In this document: positions 43,415 through 52,970 of the stretch, one piece after another
Layout of the letters: each line of letters opens with the position of its first letter
Numbering within the stretch: position 1 is the first letter of the stretch
Origin: Pseudomonadota bacterium
Lineage (GTDB): Bacteria > Pseudomonadota > Alphaproteobacteria > Rhizobiales > Xanthobacteraceae
Assembly: GCA_023404675.1 (NCBI GenBank)
Contig: JAEYAW010000013.1
Location: forward strand, 186,001-250,000
Reading direction: 5' to 3'
Length of the DNA: 64,000 nt
Translations under genes and position numbers: made by a program
Notes under the pieces: generated by a model
The model's database searches: none
The model's input: the letters and a program-made list of their open reading frames with translations, nothing else
What the model was told of the DNA's origin: nothing

Positions 43415-44647
43415 TTACGGGCGCTCCATCTTGCAGGTGGTGGGCACCATGGTGTCGGCCGCCGCGATCTTGCCCTTCACGGTCCAGGCCCAGCCGGTGT
43501 TTTCGTCGTCGAACTTCTGCCCTTCCTTGATCGGTCCGAACGAGCGGATGTACATATCCTGGAAGAACTGATGGTCGTCCTTGCGCATCGTGCCCTTGCC
43601 GCCGTCGAAGGTGTCCGCAGTCATGCCTTCCAGCTTGGCGGCGACAGCCTTCGGTTCGACCGAATTGGCTTCCTTGACAGCCTTTGCCAGCATCCGAATC
43701 TCGTTGACCGCGCGCGGATACCAGAGCGTCGCGCCGAACTTCTTACGGAAGTCGGTTTCAGCCGCCTGCGCCGCCGGAGAGGCGGTGTTCGGATCGCTCT
43801 CGACGATGTCGTGAACCTTGTCGGCCAGGCCAGACTGCTTCACCGCGGTCGGGCCGCCCGCGCCGCCAGCATAATAGGTGTACCAATTGGCCTGCAGGCC
43901 CGCATCGGCCGCGGCCTTCAGCAGCAGCGCTATATCCTGTCCCCAGTTGCCGGTGATCACGGTGTCGGCTCCCGAAGCCTTGATCTTGGCGACGTAGGGC
44001 GAGAAGTCGGTCACCTTCAACAGCGGAACAAGTTCATCGCCGACGATCTGGATGTCAGGCCGCTTTTCCTTGAGCATCGTGGTGGCGAGCTTGCGCACGC
44101 CCTGGCCGAACGAATAGTCCTGATTGATCAGATAGACCTTTTTGACGTTCTGCTGATCTTTCAGATAGTTCGTGATTGCCGCCATCTTGATGTTGGATGC
44201 CGCGTCCCAGCGGAAATGCCAGTAGGAACATTTGTCGTTGGTCAGGGAATCGTCGATCGCGGCATAGTTGAAATAGAGAACTTCCTTGCCAGGATTGCGA
44301 TCATTGTACTTCGTCACGAAGTCGGACAGTGCCGCGCCGACCGAGGAGCCGTTGCCCTGGGTGATGTAGCGCGCGCCCGCGTCGATGGCCTTCTGGGCCT
44401 GGATGACGGATTCCTGCGGATTGGTCTTGTTGTCGAGCGGGATGATCTCCAGCTTCTTGCCCAGCAGCCCGCCCTCGGCATTGATCTGCTCGGCTATCCA
44501 CTGGAAGTGCCTCAGCCCGATTTCACCAACCGAAGCGCCGCCGCCGGACAGCGGATCAACATAGCCGATCTTGACGGTTTCCTGCGCATAGGCGGGGCTT
44601 AGCGTCACGCCCACCGCCATCGCGATTGTTATTGCAAAACTGCGCAT
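43415..44647 (-). CDS. Liv-type ABC transporter substrate-binding protein (system 3)
   Basis: 410 aa with a Sec signal at residues 1-21 (AITIAMAVGVTLSPAYAQE) and a Peripla_BP_6 fold (VKIGYVDPLSGGGASVGEIG, TQGNGSSVGAALSDF). The ATG at 44647 has GGGAGGAC upstream; the 14-residue longer frame is unsupported. It heads the third SBP-LivHMGF operon. Ligand unknown; no catabolic gene is adjacent. Confidence 0.93.
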   Translation of the reverse strand: MRSFAITIAMAVGVTLSPAYAQETVKIGYVDPLSGGGASVGEIGLRHFQWIAEQINAEGGLLGKKLEIIPLDNKTNPQESVIQAQKAIDAGARYITQGNGSSVGAALSDFVTKYNDRNPGKEVLYFNYAAIDDSLTNDKCSYWHFRWDAASNIKMAAITNYLKDQQNVKKVYLINQDYSFGQGVRKLATTMLKEKRPDIQIVGDELVPLLKVTDFSPYVAKIKASGADTVITGNWGQDIALLLKAAADAGLQANWYTYYAGGAGGPTAVKQSGLADKVHDIVESDPNTASPAAQAAETDFRKKFGATLWYPRAVNEIRMLAKAVKEANSVEPKAVAAKLEGMTADTFDGGKGTMRKDDHQFFQDMYIRSFGPIKEGQKFDDENTGWAWTVKGKIAAADTMVPTTCKMERP

Positions 44648-44941
44648 TGTCGTCCTCCCATTGTGCACCGCATCGTTGCGGATGTGCATCGCATCATTGG
44701 CGCGGACCTTGGAACGTCTCCTTGGGGCGTGTCAATCGTCAAATTGGTCGATGCGACCGCGTCAAAATGCGCTGGCGATCGTCCGTTGTTGCGCCTGCCG
44801 GCTTGCCAAATACACCGCGAGCGGTGCCCCGGTCCGGTCTGCGTGAATTTGGAGGAATGTCGTCGTCAAATCCACGACGAAGAAATTTACGTGCAGTACC
44901 GGCATATGCGCGTCTTTACGCTGCGTTCGAAGCGGCCGTGA
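44648..44941. other. Intergenic region upstream of Liv system 3
   Basis: About 294 bases between two minus-strand operons. It presumably holds the promoter of system 3. There is an imperfect direct repeat around 44657-44700 (GTGCACCGCATCGTT and GTGCATCGCATCATT). No gene or RNA is recognised. Confidence 0.4.
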
Positions 44942-46831
44942 TCAGATGTAATGTCCGGCCAGCAGGTGGGTGACGACAGCCTCGGCGAGGGTTTCGGCGT
45001 CGGCTGTCGTCGTGTCCAGCGTCAGTTCTGCCGCTTCCGGCGGCTCGTAAGGGCTGTCGATGCCGGTGAAGTTCGGCAGCCGTCCCGCGCGGGCCTTGGC
45101 GTAGAGCCCTTTGGGATCGCGAGCTTCCGCCACCGCGAGCGGTGTCGCCACGTGGATCTCGATGAACTCGCCGGTTTCGAACAACTCGCGCGCCATGCGG
45201 CGCTCCGCGCGAAACGGCGAGATGAAAGACACCAGCGTGATCAGCCCGGCATCGACGAACAGCTTAGCCACTTCGGCGACGCGGCGGATGTTCTCCACCC
45301 GGTCGGCATCGGTGAAGCCGAGATCCCTGTTGAGCCCGTGGCGGACATTATCGCCGTCGAGGATGTAGGTATGGCGGCCCCGGGCAAGCAGCTTCGCCTC
45401 GACGAGGTTGGCGATGGTGGACTTGCCAGCGCCCGACAGGCCGGTGAACCAGAGCGCGACAGGCCTCTGCGCCTTGAGGGCGGCGCGCCCGCCCTTCGAC
45501 ACGGTCAGCGCCTGAGGATGAATGTTCGCCGCCCGGCGAAGCGCGAAGTCGATCATGCCCGCGCCGGCCGTCTGGTTCGAGAGGCGGTCGATCAGGATGA
45601 ATGCGCCGGTCTGGCGGTTTTCCGCATAGGCATCGAACGCCACCGGCTCGGAGAGCGCCACGTTGACGGCCGCGATGTCGTTCAGATCGAGGCGCTTCGC
45701 TGCGACCTGCGCGAATGTCGCGATATCGACGCGGTGCTTGATGTCGGTGATCTGCGCGCCGACAGAGCGGGCTCCGATCTTGAGAAGATAGGAGCGCCCC
45801 GGCAGGGCTGGATCGTCCGCGAGCCAGACGATGTGGGCCGCGAACTGATCGGCAACGTCGGGACGCGCGTCGGGCGGACACAATACATCTCCGCGCGAGA
45901 TATCGATCTCGTCGGTCAGCGTGAGCGTGACCGCCTCACCGGCAGTCGCGCGCGGCCGTTCGCCATCTCCGTGGATGATCGCGGCGACGGTCGAGGCCCG
46001 GCCCGATCCGGCCACGACGACGGAATCGCCCCGGCTGATGTGCCCCGATGCGATCGTGCCCGCGAAGCCGCGAAAATCCTGATTTGGACGGTTGACCCAC
46101 TGCACGGGCATGCGGAACGGCCGGGCCGCGCGCTCGTCGTCGATCGAGACGGATTCGAGATGACCCAGCAGCGTCGGACCTTCGTACCAGTCCATGGTCC
46201 GGCTGCGCGTCGTCACGTTGTCGCCATGGCGGGCCGACAACGGGATCGCGATCACGTTCTGAAACGCGAGCGACGCAGCAAAGCGTTCGAAGGCGCGAGC
46301 GATATCGTGGAAGACACCGGCGTCGTAGCCCACGAGATCGATCTTGTTGACGGCGAGAACGACGTGACGGATGCCCAGCAGCGACGTGATGAAGGCGTGA
46401 CGGCGCGTCTGCTGCAGGAGCCCGTTGCGGGCATCGACAAGTATCACCGCAAGGTCAGAGTTGGACGCGCCCGTCGCCATGTTGCGCGTGTACTGTTCGT
46501 GGCCGGGCGTATCGGCGACGATGAACTTGCGGCGGCTGGTGGTGAAGAAGCGATAGGCGACATCGATCGTGATGCCCTGCTCGCGCTCCGCCTCCAGCCC
46601 ATCCACCACAAGAGCGAAGTCGAGGTCGTCTCCGGCCGTGCCATGCTTCTGGCTGTCGCGCGCGAGGCTGCGCAGCTGGTCGTCCGGAAGCAGGCCCGTG
46701 TCGTGGAGGAGGCGGCCGATCAGCGTCGATTTGCCATCGTCGACCGAGCCGCAGGTGAGAAACCGCAGCAGATCCTTCTCGTGACGATCATGGACCGCTG
46801 CGTCGGTCTCGCGCGAGGACGCAGCAGTCAT
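44942..46831 (-). CDS. cysNC: Bifunctional sulfate adenylyltransferase GTPase subunit/APS kinase
   Basis: 629 aa, fusion of CysN and CysC. The N-terminal GTPase has GSVDDGKST at residues 28-36, DTPGHEQY and NKIDLVG; the C-terminal APS kinase has GLSGAGKST at about residue 455, DGDNVRHGLN and FISPFRAERRMAREL. With CysD it makes APS from sulfate and ATP and then PAPS, for cysteine or sulfated products (fused NodQ-type genes are common in rhizobia). The ATG at 46831 overlaps the cysD stop (TGATG); a TTG one codon earlier is possible. Confidence 0.97.
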   Translation of the reverse strand: MTAASSRETDAAVHDRHEKDLLRFLTCGSVDDGKSTLIGRLLHDTGLLPDDQLRSLARDSQKHGTAGDDLDFALVVDGLEAEREQGITIDVAYRFFTTSRRKFIVADTPGHEQYTRNMATGASNSDLAVILVDARNGLLQQTRRHAFITSLLGIRHVVLAVNKIDLVGYDAGVFHDIARAFERFAASLAFQNVIAIPLSARHGDNVTTRSRTMDWYEGPTLLGHLESVSIDDERAARPFRMPVQWVNRPNQDFRGFAGTIASGHISRGDSVVVAGSGRASTVAAIIHGDGERPRATAGEAVTLTLTDEIDISRGDVLCPPDARPDVADQFAAHIVWLADDPALPGRSYLLKIGARSVGAQITDIKHRVDIATFAQVAAKRLDLNDIAAVNVALSEPVAFDAYAENRQTGAFILIDRLSNQTAGAGMIDFALRRAANIHPQALTVSKGGRAALKAQRPVALWFTGLSGAGKSTIANLVEAKLLARGRHTYILDGDNVRHGLNRDLGFTDADRVENIRRVAEVAKLFVDAGLITLVSFISPFRAERRMARELFETGEFIEIHVATPLAVAEARDPKGLYAKARAGRLPNFTGIDSPYEPPEAAELTLDTTTADAETLAEAVVTHLLAGHYI

Positions 46832-47736
46832 CAAAAATAACCCTCGCGCTTCTTACGCTCCATTGCGCCGGCCTCGTCGTGATCGATCAGCCGGCCGGCG
46901 CGCTCGGAGGAGCGGGCGGCCTGAATTTCCCGTACGATATCGGACAACGTCGCGGCCGTGCTCTCTACCGCCGCCGTCAGGGGCCAGCAGCCCAGCGTCC
47001 TGAAGCGGACCTGCTTTATGCGTGGCGTCTCGCCCGGCCGTAACGGCATTCGCTCGTCATCGACCATGATGAGCTGGCCCTCGCGCTCCACGACAGGACG
47101 TTCGGCCGCGAAATACAGCGGGACGATCGGGATGTTCTCCGCAAGGATGTAATTCCAGATATCCAGTTCGGTCCAGTTCGACAGCGGAAACACCCGAATG
47201 CTTTCGCCGGGACGGATGCGCGTGTTGAAAAGCGACCACAGCTCCGGCCGCTGGTTCTTCGGATCCCATGCGTGGCTTGCGGACCGGAAGGAGAAGATGC
47301 GCTCCTTGGCGCGGCTCTTCTCCTCGTCGCGCCGCGCGCCGCCGAATGCGGCGTCGAAGCCGTGTTTGTCGAGCGCCTGCTTCAGCGCCTCGGTCTTCAT
47401 CACGCCGGTGTAGGCGGACGAACCGTAACTGAAGGGATCGATTCCGCGTGCGAGGCCATCTGCGTTGGTATGGACCAGCAGGTCGAGGCCGAGACGCCGC
47501 GCCGTGTCGTCACGGAAGTGGATCATCTCGCGGAATTTCCAGGTGGTATCGACGTGCAGCAGCGGAAAAGGAGGCTTTGCCGGGTAGAATGCCTTCATCG
47601 CCAGATGAAGCATCACAGCCGAGTCCTTGCCGATCGAATAGAGCATGACCGGATTGCGAAACTCGGCGACAACCTCGCGGATAATAAAAATTGATTCAGA
47701 TTCGAGGCGGCGAAGATAGGGCAACGGGGCGAGCAT
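46831..47736 (-). CDS. cysD: Sulfate adenylyltransferase subunit 2
   Basis: 301 aa, the PP-loop ATP pyrophosphatase subunit that activates sulfate to APS together with CysN. The family start LRRLESESIFIIREVVAEF, the PP-loop LYSIGKDSAVMLHL, FGGARRDEEKSRAKERIFSF and RFRTLGCWPLT are all present, and the C-terminus ends ERKKREGYF as in most CysD. It is first in a two-gene operon with cysNC. No cysH or cysI is in the window. Confidence 0.97.
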   Translation of the reverse strand: MLAPLPYLRRLESESIFIIREVVAEFRNPVMLYSIGKDSAVMLHLAMKAFYPAKPPFPLLHVDTTWKFREMIHFRDDTARRLGLDLLVHTNADGLARGIDPFSYGSSAYTGVMKTEALKQALDKHGFDAAFGGARRDEEKSRAKERIFSFRSASHAWDPKNQRPELWSLFNTRIRPGESIRVFPLSNWTELDIWNYILAENIPIVPLYFAAERPVVEREGQLIMVDDERMPLRPGETPRIKQVRFRTLGCWPLTAAVESTAATLSDIVREIQAARSSERAGRLIDHDEAGAMERKKREGYF

Positions 47737-47815
47737 CGGGCCTGTCCAAGTTCCTGCACTCTCATTGGAGCATCGGAGTCGCGGCCGTCAACCCCTTGCG
47801 ATGTCGCGCACGCAA

Positions 47816-47838
47816 GCGCCGCTCCATTGGAGCGGCGC
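47816..47838 (-). terminator. Hairpin after orphan binding-protein gene
   Basis: A perfect 10-bp stem, GCGCCGCTCC at 47816-47825 with GGAGCGGCGC at 47829-47838, around a 3-base loop. It lies 44 bases after the stop of the orphan binding-protein gene and upstream of cysD. A T-rich tract occurs only on the plus-strand side, so it is a probable transcript end or stability element rather than a classical terminator. Confidence 0.6.
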
Positions 47839-47882
47839 CGGTGTTTGTATTTTCGGTTGGGTGAGTCCGGCTTCGCCGTGCC

Positions 47883-49136
47883 TCAATCTCTTGCTTCGTC
47901 GGTGAGGATAGGCCCGAAAGCCTGCCAGCGCTCGCCATCGAATCGGATCATCTGGAGTTGCTTGTTGACCCGATAGTCCGTTGGCGAGGTCGAGACGGTG
48001 ATCCCCGGCAACAGCAGGTCCAGCTCGACGTTCTTCAGATTCGCCGCCTGCTTCATCACGTTCTCGCGCGACAGGTCGTCTCCGCATTGCCTGAGGACGT
48101 GAATCAGAAGCTGGGCGGTGGCGTAGCCGTAGATGTTGAAGTTCGATGTCTTGTCGCCTTCGGGATAGTATTTGTCCATGAAGGCGATGTAGCGCTTCAT
48201 GCCCGCATCCTCGTTCCAGGCCGGGTCGAGCGCATCCTTGGCGTAGCCGACGCTGATGATTCCTTTGGAAGCTTCCAGTCCCGCTGGCTTCATCACCGCG
48301 CCGACCGAGGTCGCGTTGATGTCGAGGATGTGCACGGGCTGCCAGCCGAGTTCGGCGATCTTCTTGATGGCCTGGGCCGCCTGTCTTGGGGTCGAGGCGC
48401 TGAAGAACAGGTCTGCGCCGGCGTCCTTGATCTTGAGAATCTGCGAATCGACGGTCGGATCGGTGAGTTCGTAAGACGTTTCCGCGACGATCATCGTCGC
48501 CGCCTTCGCGCCGAGGCCGGCCTTGATGCCGTTGACGTAATCCTTGCCCAGATCGTCGTTCTGATACATCACGCCGATCCGGGCGTTCGGATGCTCCTTC
48601 AGGATGTACTGGCCGTAGATGCGCCCCTCGACGAAGTAGTTCGGGTTGAAGCCCATCGTCCATGGAAAGTTCTTGGGATCGGTGAACTTCGATGCGCCGG
48701 TGGCGGCAAAGAGCTGCGGCACCTTCTTGGCGTTCAGATACTTCTGGATCGCTGCGTTCGGTGCGGTGCCGACGATCTGGAAGGTGAGCAGCACCTCGTC
48801 GCCCTCGACCAGCTTGCGGACCTGTTCGACGGTCTTGGGCGGGCTGTAGGCGTCGTCGTACTGGATCAGGTTGATCTTGCGTCCGTTCACGCCGCCCTGA
48901 TCGTTGATCATTTTCATGTAGGCCGCCTGAGCCTTGCCGATGGTCGCATAGGCCGAGGCCGGGCCGCTCAGCGGGATCGTCTGTCCCACCTTGATTTCGG
49001 AATCGGTCGCGCCGGGATCGTATTTCTTCTGGGCGCTGGCGGGTGAGGTGCACAGCGCCGCGCCGACGGCGAATGCGACTGCAAGCCGGTGCAGTGCAGG
49101 TGTGGAATGAATAACTCCTCGCGTTGGATATCTCAT
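47883..49136 (-). CDS. Liv-type ABC substrate-binding protein without transporter genes
   Basis: 417 aa. Signal peptide at about residues 12-35 (HRLAVAFAVGAALCTSPASAQ), then Peripla_BP_6 (IKVGQTIPLSGPASAYATIGKAQ, LFAATGASKFTDPKNFPWTMG). This long-linker type is frequent in Bradyrhizobium relatives. The ATG at 49136 has GGGAGGAG upstream; the frame to 49232 is unsupported. No permease or ATPase accompanies it, so it probably shares a transporter encoded elsewhere. Confidence 0.92.
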   Translation of the reverse strand: MRYPTRGVIHSTPALHRLAVAFAVGAALCTSPASAQKKYDPGATDSEIKVGQTIPLSGPASAYATIGKAQAAYMKMINDQGGVNGRKINLIQYDDAYSPPKTVEQVRKLVEGDEVLLTFQIVGTAPNAAIQKYLNAKKVPQLFAATGASKFTDPKNFPWTMGFNPNYFVEGRIYGQYILKEHPNARIGVMYQNDDLGKDYVNGIKAGLGAKAATMIVAETSYELTDPTVDSQILKIKDAGADLFFSASTPRQAAQAIKKIAELGWQPVHILDINATSVGAVMKPAGLEASKGIISVGYAKDALDPAWNEDAGMKRYIAFMDKYYPEGDKTSNFNIYGYATAQLLIHVLRQCGDDLSRENVMKQAANLKNVELDLLLPGITVSTSPTDYRVNKQLQMIRFDGERWQAFGPILTDEARD

Positions 49137-49561
49137 TGGCTGGTCTCCTCCCTTGTGATGGTCTGATTTTTTTGTTCGCTTGGTCGTCAGGGATCGGTCG
49201 CGATGGCCCGGGAGCGGCGCGGCATTCGCCAAAGGCCGGCGCGAATGTCAGGTCGCGTGAGCGCAGGGTGCCCGGTATCGCCGCCCCGGAAATTGCGGGT
49301 CCGATCGTCGTTGCAGAAAGCAGCCGCGCCACCGGCGCGGGTCGGCAAGAGCATCAAGTCGGAATAGTTGCAGGCGCAGGATATCACACCCACAGGGAAG
49401 TCAACTCCCCGGCAGCCCGGCAGGAGGAGCCGGCCATTCCGGGCGTACGCAACTGCCATCAGCGCGAAAATGTCCAGAACGCACGCACCGGCGCGCGTTG
49501 AATGATTATAAAGTGACGAATTCGCCCTTCACCCCCAGCGTGTCGGGTGTAAATCATCCCC
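49137..49561. other. Intergenic region between orphan binding protein and efeU
   Basis: 425 bases between divergent genes. An AT-rich stretch at 49498-49515 (around TGAATGATTATAAAGTGA) lies 50-60 bases before efeU and may be its promoter or an iron-regulator site, but it does not match a Fur or Irr consensus well. No gene is recognised. Confidence 0.4.
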
Positions 49562-50401
49562 ATGATCCTTGCCCCTTTTCTCATTATGCTTCGGGAGGGC
49601 CTCGAGGCTGCGCTGATCGTCGGAATCATTGCCGGTTACCTGCGCCAGACCGGCGGCAGCGCGTGGCTGCCCGCGATCTGGGTCGGCGTGTTCCTCGCCA
49701 TCGCGCTGTCGCTCTTCGTCGGGGCCGGGCTGCAGTTCGCCAGCGCCGAATTTCCCCAGAAGGCGCAGGAACTGTTCGAGGCCATCGTCGGCCTCCTGGC
49801 GGTGGTCGTGCTCACCTCGATGGTTTTCTGGATGCGCAAGGCGGGCCGCAGCATGGGGGCGGACCTGCGCCACTCCGTCGATGCGGCGATGGCGGATTCC
49901 CATGGCCCGGCCTGGGCGCTGATCGGCATGGCCTTCTTCGCTGTCGCGCGCGAGGGGCTGGAGTCGATCTTCTTCCTGCTCGCGATCTTCCAGCAGAGCG
50001 CCGGTCCTGAGGCCGCCCTGAGCGCGCTGGCGGGTGTCGTGGTGGCGGCGGCGCTCGGGTTCGCCTTCTACTCCGGCGGCATCCGCATCGACCTGCGGCG
50101 GTTCTTCCGCTGGACCGGGGTGTTTATCCTCATCGTCGCGGCCGGATTGCTGGCCAGCGTGCTCCGCAACCTGCACGAGGCCGGACTGTGGAATCTGCTG
50201 CAATCGCGCGTCTATGATCTCAGCGAGATTCTGCCCGTGGCGAGTCTGCCGGGCGCGGTGCTGTCCGGCATCTTCAACTACAATGATGCGCCGGTGCTCG
50301 GCGAAGTCATCGTCTACGTGGTCTTTCTCGTGACCACGCTGGTGTTGTTCCTGCGCCCCGAGGCGACGAGCGCTGCCGCAGTCGCGCCGGCGAGGCAGTG
50401 A
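49562..50401 (+). CDS. efeU: EfeU ferrous/ferric iron permease (FTR1 family)
   Basis: 279 aa, seven predicted helices. The two iron-coordinating REGLE motifs are at residues 11-15 and 130-134, as required for FTR1/EfeU. It carries iron across the inner membrane as part of EfeUOB. The gene is intact. It precedes efeO by 4 bases; together with the next three genes it forms one plus-strand operon. Confidence 0.96.
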   Translation: MILAPFLIMLREGLEAALIVGIIAGYLRQTGGSAWLPAIWVGVFLAIALSLFVGAGLQFASAEFPQKAQELFEAIVGLLAVVVLTSMVFWMRKAGRSMGADLRHSVDAAMADSHGPAWALIGMAFFAVAREGLESIFFLLAIFQQSAGPEAALSALAGVVVAAALGFAFYSGGIRIDLRRFFRWTGVFILIVAAGLLASVLRNLHEAGLWNLLQSRVYDLSEILPVASLPGAVLSGIFNYNDAPVLGEVIVYVVFLVTTLVLFLRPEATSAAAVAPARQ

Positions 50402-50405
50402 CGCG

Positions 50406-51590
50406 ATGGCGGGACCGAACGCTTTTTCCTCCTCCGCTCCGCCGCGCGTCATGCGTCTGGCGGTCGCGGGATCGGCGCTGCTGATGATCGCCGGCGGGGC
50501 GCTGTTCTACCATGCGTCGCGCACGGTCTCGCGGCCGGCGCAGGGGAATGTCTACAAGGTTACTGTCGGCGAGAAGACCTGCGAGCCCAACGATTTCACC
50601 GTGCCGGCCGGTCGTGCCACCTTCGAGATCCACAACGCCTCGAAGCGCACGCTGGAATGGGAAATCCTCGATGGCGTGATGGTCCTCGAGGAGCGCGAGA
50701 ACATCACCCCCGGTCTGCGCTCGATGCTGACGGCGCGGTTGAAGCCGGGGCGCTACGAGATCACCTGCGGGCTGCTGTCGAACCCGCGCGGAACGCTGAC
50801 CGTGACCGCGTCGGCGGAATCCGATGCCGAGCGCCAGAAGCCGCCGGTGAAGGCTTTCATCGGGCCGCTGTCGGAGTATCGGGTCTATCTCGTGATGCAG
50901 TCGTCGGCGCTGGCCCGCGAGGTGGGCAAGCTGAATGAATTCGTCCAGGTTGGCGATCTGGCCGGGGCCCGCGCGCAGTATTTCGTCGCGCGCGGGTCCT
51001 ACCGGCGGCTGGACATGGTGACGGGCCGCTTCTCGGACCTGAAGAATGTCATCGATCCCCTGGCCGACTATCTGGCGGAGCGTGAGAACGATCCCGGCTT
51101 CGTCGGTTTCCACCGGATCGAATACGGCCTGTTCGAGACGAATTCTGTCGATGGTCTCGCGCCGGTCGCGGAGAAGCTCGTGGCGGACATCGCGACGCTG
51201 AGCGCGCGGATTCGCGCCCTTCGGCTGTCGCCGGAGGATCTCGGCGCGGGCGTCGAGAAGCAGGCGCGCTTTCTTGCCGATGGCCAGATCGGCAAGGGTG
51301 AAAACCGCTACGCCGGCAGCGATCTCGACGAGTTCGCCGCCTCGCTCGAAGGCATGGAGAAGGGCGTCGATCTGCTGATGCCGCTGGCGGAAGGAGCCGC
51401 GCCCGATGTGGTCGCATCGATCCGCAAGGCGCGCACCGGCCTGCACGCGGACTTCGACGGGTTGAAGCAGCAGGCGGGCTATCCGCGTTACGATCGCATC
51501 GATCAGCCGGCGCGCGACAGGCTCGCAAGGGATTTCTCGAAGCTTGCCGATGCCGTCGGCAAGCTCAATGCCTCGCTTGGACTGGAATAG
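50406..51590 (+). CDS. efeO: EfeO iron-uptake periplasmic protein
   Basis: 394 aa. N-terminal membrane anchor or signal (AVAGSALLMIAGGALFYHAS), a cupredoxin-like domain at about 45-140 (EKTCEPNDFTVPAGRATFEI) and a C-terminal imelysin (M75) domain with the HxxE motif HRIEYG at residue 236. EfeO binds metal in the periplasm and passes it to EfeU. It lies 4 bases after efeU and 3 before efeB. Confidence 0.95.
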   Translation: MAGPNAFSSSAPPRVMRLAVAGSALLMIAGGALFYHASRTVSRPAQGNVYKVTVGEKTCEPNDFTVPAGRATFEIHNASKRTLEWEILDGVMVLEERENITPGLRSMLTARLKPGRYEITCGLLSNPRGTLTVTASAESDAERQKPPVKAFIGPLSEYRVYLVMQSSALAREVGKLNEFVQVGDLAGARAQYFVARGSYRRLDMVTGRFSDLKNVIDPLADYLAERENDPGFVGFHRIEYGLFETNSVDGLAPVAEKLVADIATLSARIRALRLSPEDLGAGVEKQARFLADGQIGKGENRYAGSDLDEFAASLEGMEKGVDLLMPLAEGAAPDVVASIRKARTGLHADFDGLKQQAGYPRYDRIDQPARDRLARDFSKLADAVGKLNASLGLE

Positions 51591-51593
51591 GCC

Positions 51594-52943
51594 ATGGCAA
51601 AACACGCGCCCCCCGCGCCGGCGGACGTCCCCGCCAACACTGAGCGGCGCACGCTCCTGAAAGCGCTGGGACTTGCGACGGCCGTCTGTCCGTTCTCGGG
51701 CGTGGCGCTCGCGGCAGGGCCGGCGCAGGCGACGGCGGGCCGGCATGTCACCGATGCGCCGGTCGCCAACGCGGCATCCGCCGACGACAAGGTGCCGTTC
51801 CATGGCGTCCATCAGGCGGGCATCGTGACGCCGCGCCCGGCCAACGGCATGATCGCCAGTTTCGACGTGGTGGCCGATACGCCGGACGAACTCGAAAAGC
51901 TGTTCCGCCGCCTGACCGAACGTGCGACCTTCCTGACGGTCGGCGGTGCGGTGGAGGAGCTGAACCCGCGCCTGCCTCCGGCCGATTCGGGAATCGTCGG
52001 CCCGGTGGTGCGGCCGGACGCGCTGACGGTGACGCTGTCGCTCGGCGCGTCGCTGTTCGAGGATCGGCCATGGCTGAAGCCATTGAAGCCGAAGCGGCTG
52101 TCGCGCATGACGCGGTTCCGCAACGACGCGCTGGATCGCCAGCTCTGCCATGGCGATCTGACGCTGCAGATTTGCGCGAACACGCAGGACACCACGATCC
52201 ACGCGCTGCGCGACATCATCAAGGTCTGTTCAGACCAGCTGATCCTGAAATGGAAGCAGGAAGGCAACGTCCCGGTGATTCTGCCGGCCGCTGGTGGAAC
52301 GGTGGAGAGCGCGCGCAACTTCCTCGGCTTCCGCGATGGCTCGGCCAATCCCGACGCGGGCGATGCGGCGCTGATGAACCGGCTCATCTGGGTCGATGCC
52401 GCGCGCGAGGAGCCTGCCTGGGCGAGCGGCGGCAGCTATCAGGCGGTGCGCATCATCCGCAATTTCGTCGAGCGCTGGGATCGCACGCCGCTCGGCGAGC
52501 AGGAACGCATCATGGGGCGGGCCAAGATGTCCGGCGCGCCGCTCGACAGGCGGGATGGCCACGAATTCGAAACGCCGAGCTACGAGAAGGATGCCGATGG
52601 CAGCCTGACGCCGCTCGACGCGCATATCCGGCTCGCCAATCCCCGCACGAAGGAAACCGACGACAGCATCATTCTGCGCCGGCCGTTCAACTATTCGAAC
52701 GGTGTCACCAAATCCGGACAACTCGATCAGGGTCTGCTGTTCATCTGCTATCAGGCCGATCTCGATCGCGGCTTCATCGCCGTTCAGCGTCGTCTCGATG
52801 GCGAGCCGCTTGAGGAATACATCAAGCCGGTCGGCGGCGGATTTTTCTACACGTTGCCCGGCGTGCGCGACGCGTCCGACTATCTCGGAAGCGGTCTGAT
52901 CGCGGCTGCGCGCGCGCATGCGACGCAGTCGACCCCCGGTTAA
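51594..52943 (+). CDS. efeB: EfeB deferrochelatase/DyP-type peroxidase
   Basis: 449 aa. A Tat signal (ERRTLLKALGLATAVCPFSGV) exports the folded haem protein. The DyP motif GFRDG is at residues 245-249 and the proximal-His region is HIRLANPR. EfeB oxidises ferrous iron or removes iron from haem for EfeU. It is third in the efeUOB operon and full length. Confidence 0.95.
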   Translation: MAKHAPPAPADVPANTERRTLLKALGLATAVCPFSGVALAAGPAQATAGRHVTDAPVANAASADDKVPFHGVHQAGIVTPRPANGMIASFDVVADTPDELEKLFRRLTERATFLTVGGAVEELNPRLPPADSGIVGPVVRPDALTVTLSLGASLFEDRPWLKPLKPKRLSRMTRFRNDALDRQLCHGDLTLQICANTQDTTIHALRDIIKVCSDQLILKWKQEGNVPVILPAAGGTVESARNFLGFRDGSANPDAGDAALMNRLIWVDAAREEPAWASGGSYQAVRIIRNFVERWDRTPLGEQERIMGRAKMSGAPLDRRDGHEFETPSYEKDADGSLTPLDAHIRLANPRTKETDDSIILRRPFNYSNGVTKSGQLDQGLLFICYQADLDRGFIAVQRRLDGEPLEEYIKPVGGGFFYTLPGVRDASDYLGSGLIAAARAHATQSTPG

Positions 52944-52970
52944 CGCATCAACCTCGAGGAGACGAACGCC

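Noticed and set aside
44951..46840. A 629-codon plus-strand open frame opposite cysNC
   Set aside because: Mirror frame of a highly conserved gene; no independent protein features.
49498..49520. A Fur or Irr box before efeU
   Set aside because: An AT-rich word is present, but it does not match the known consensus well enough to call.
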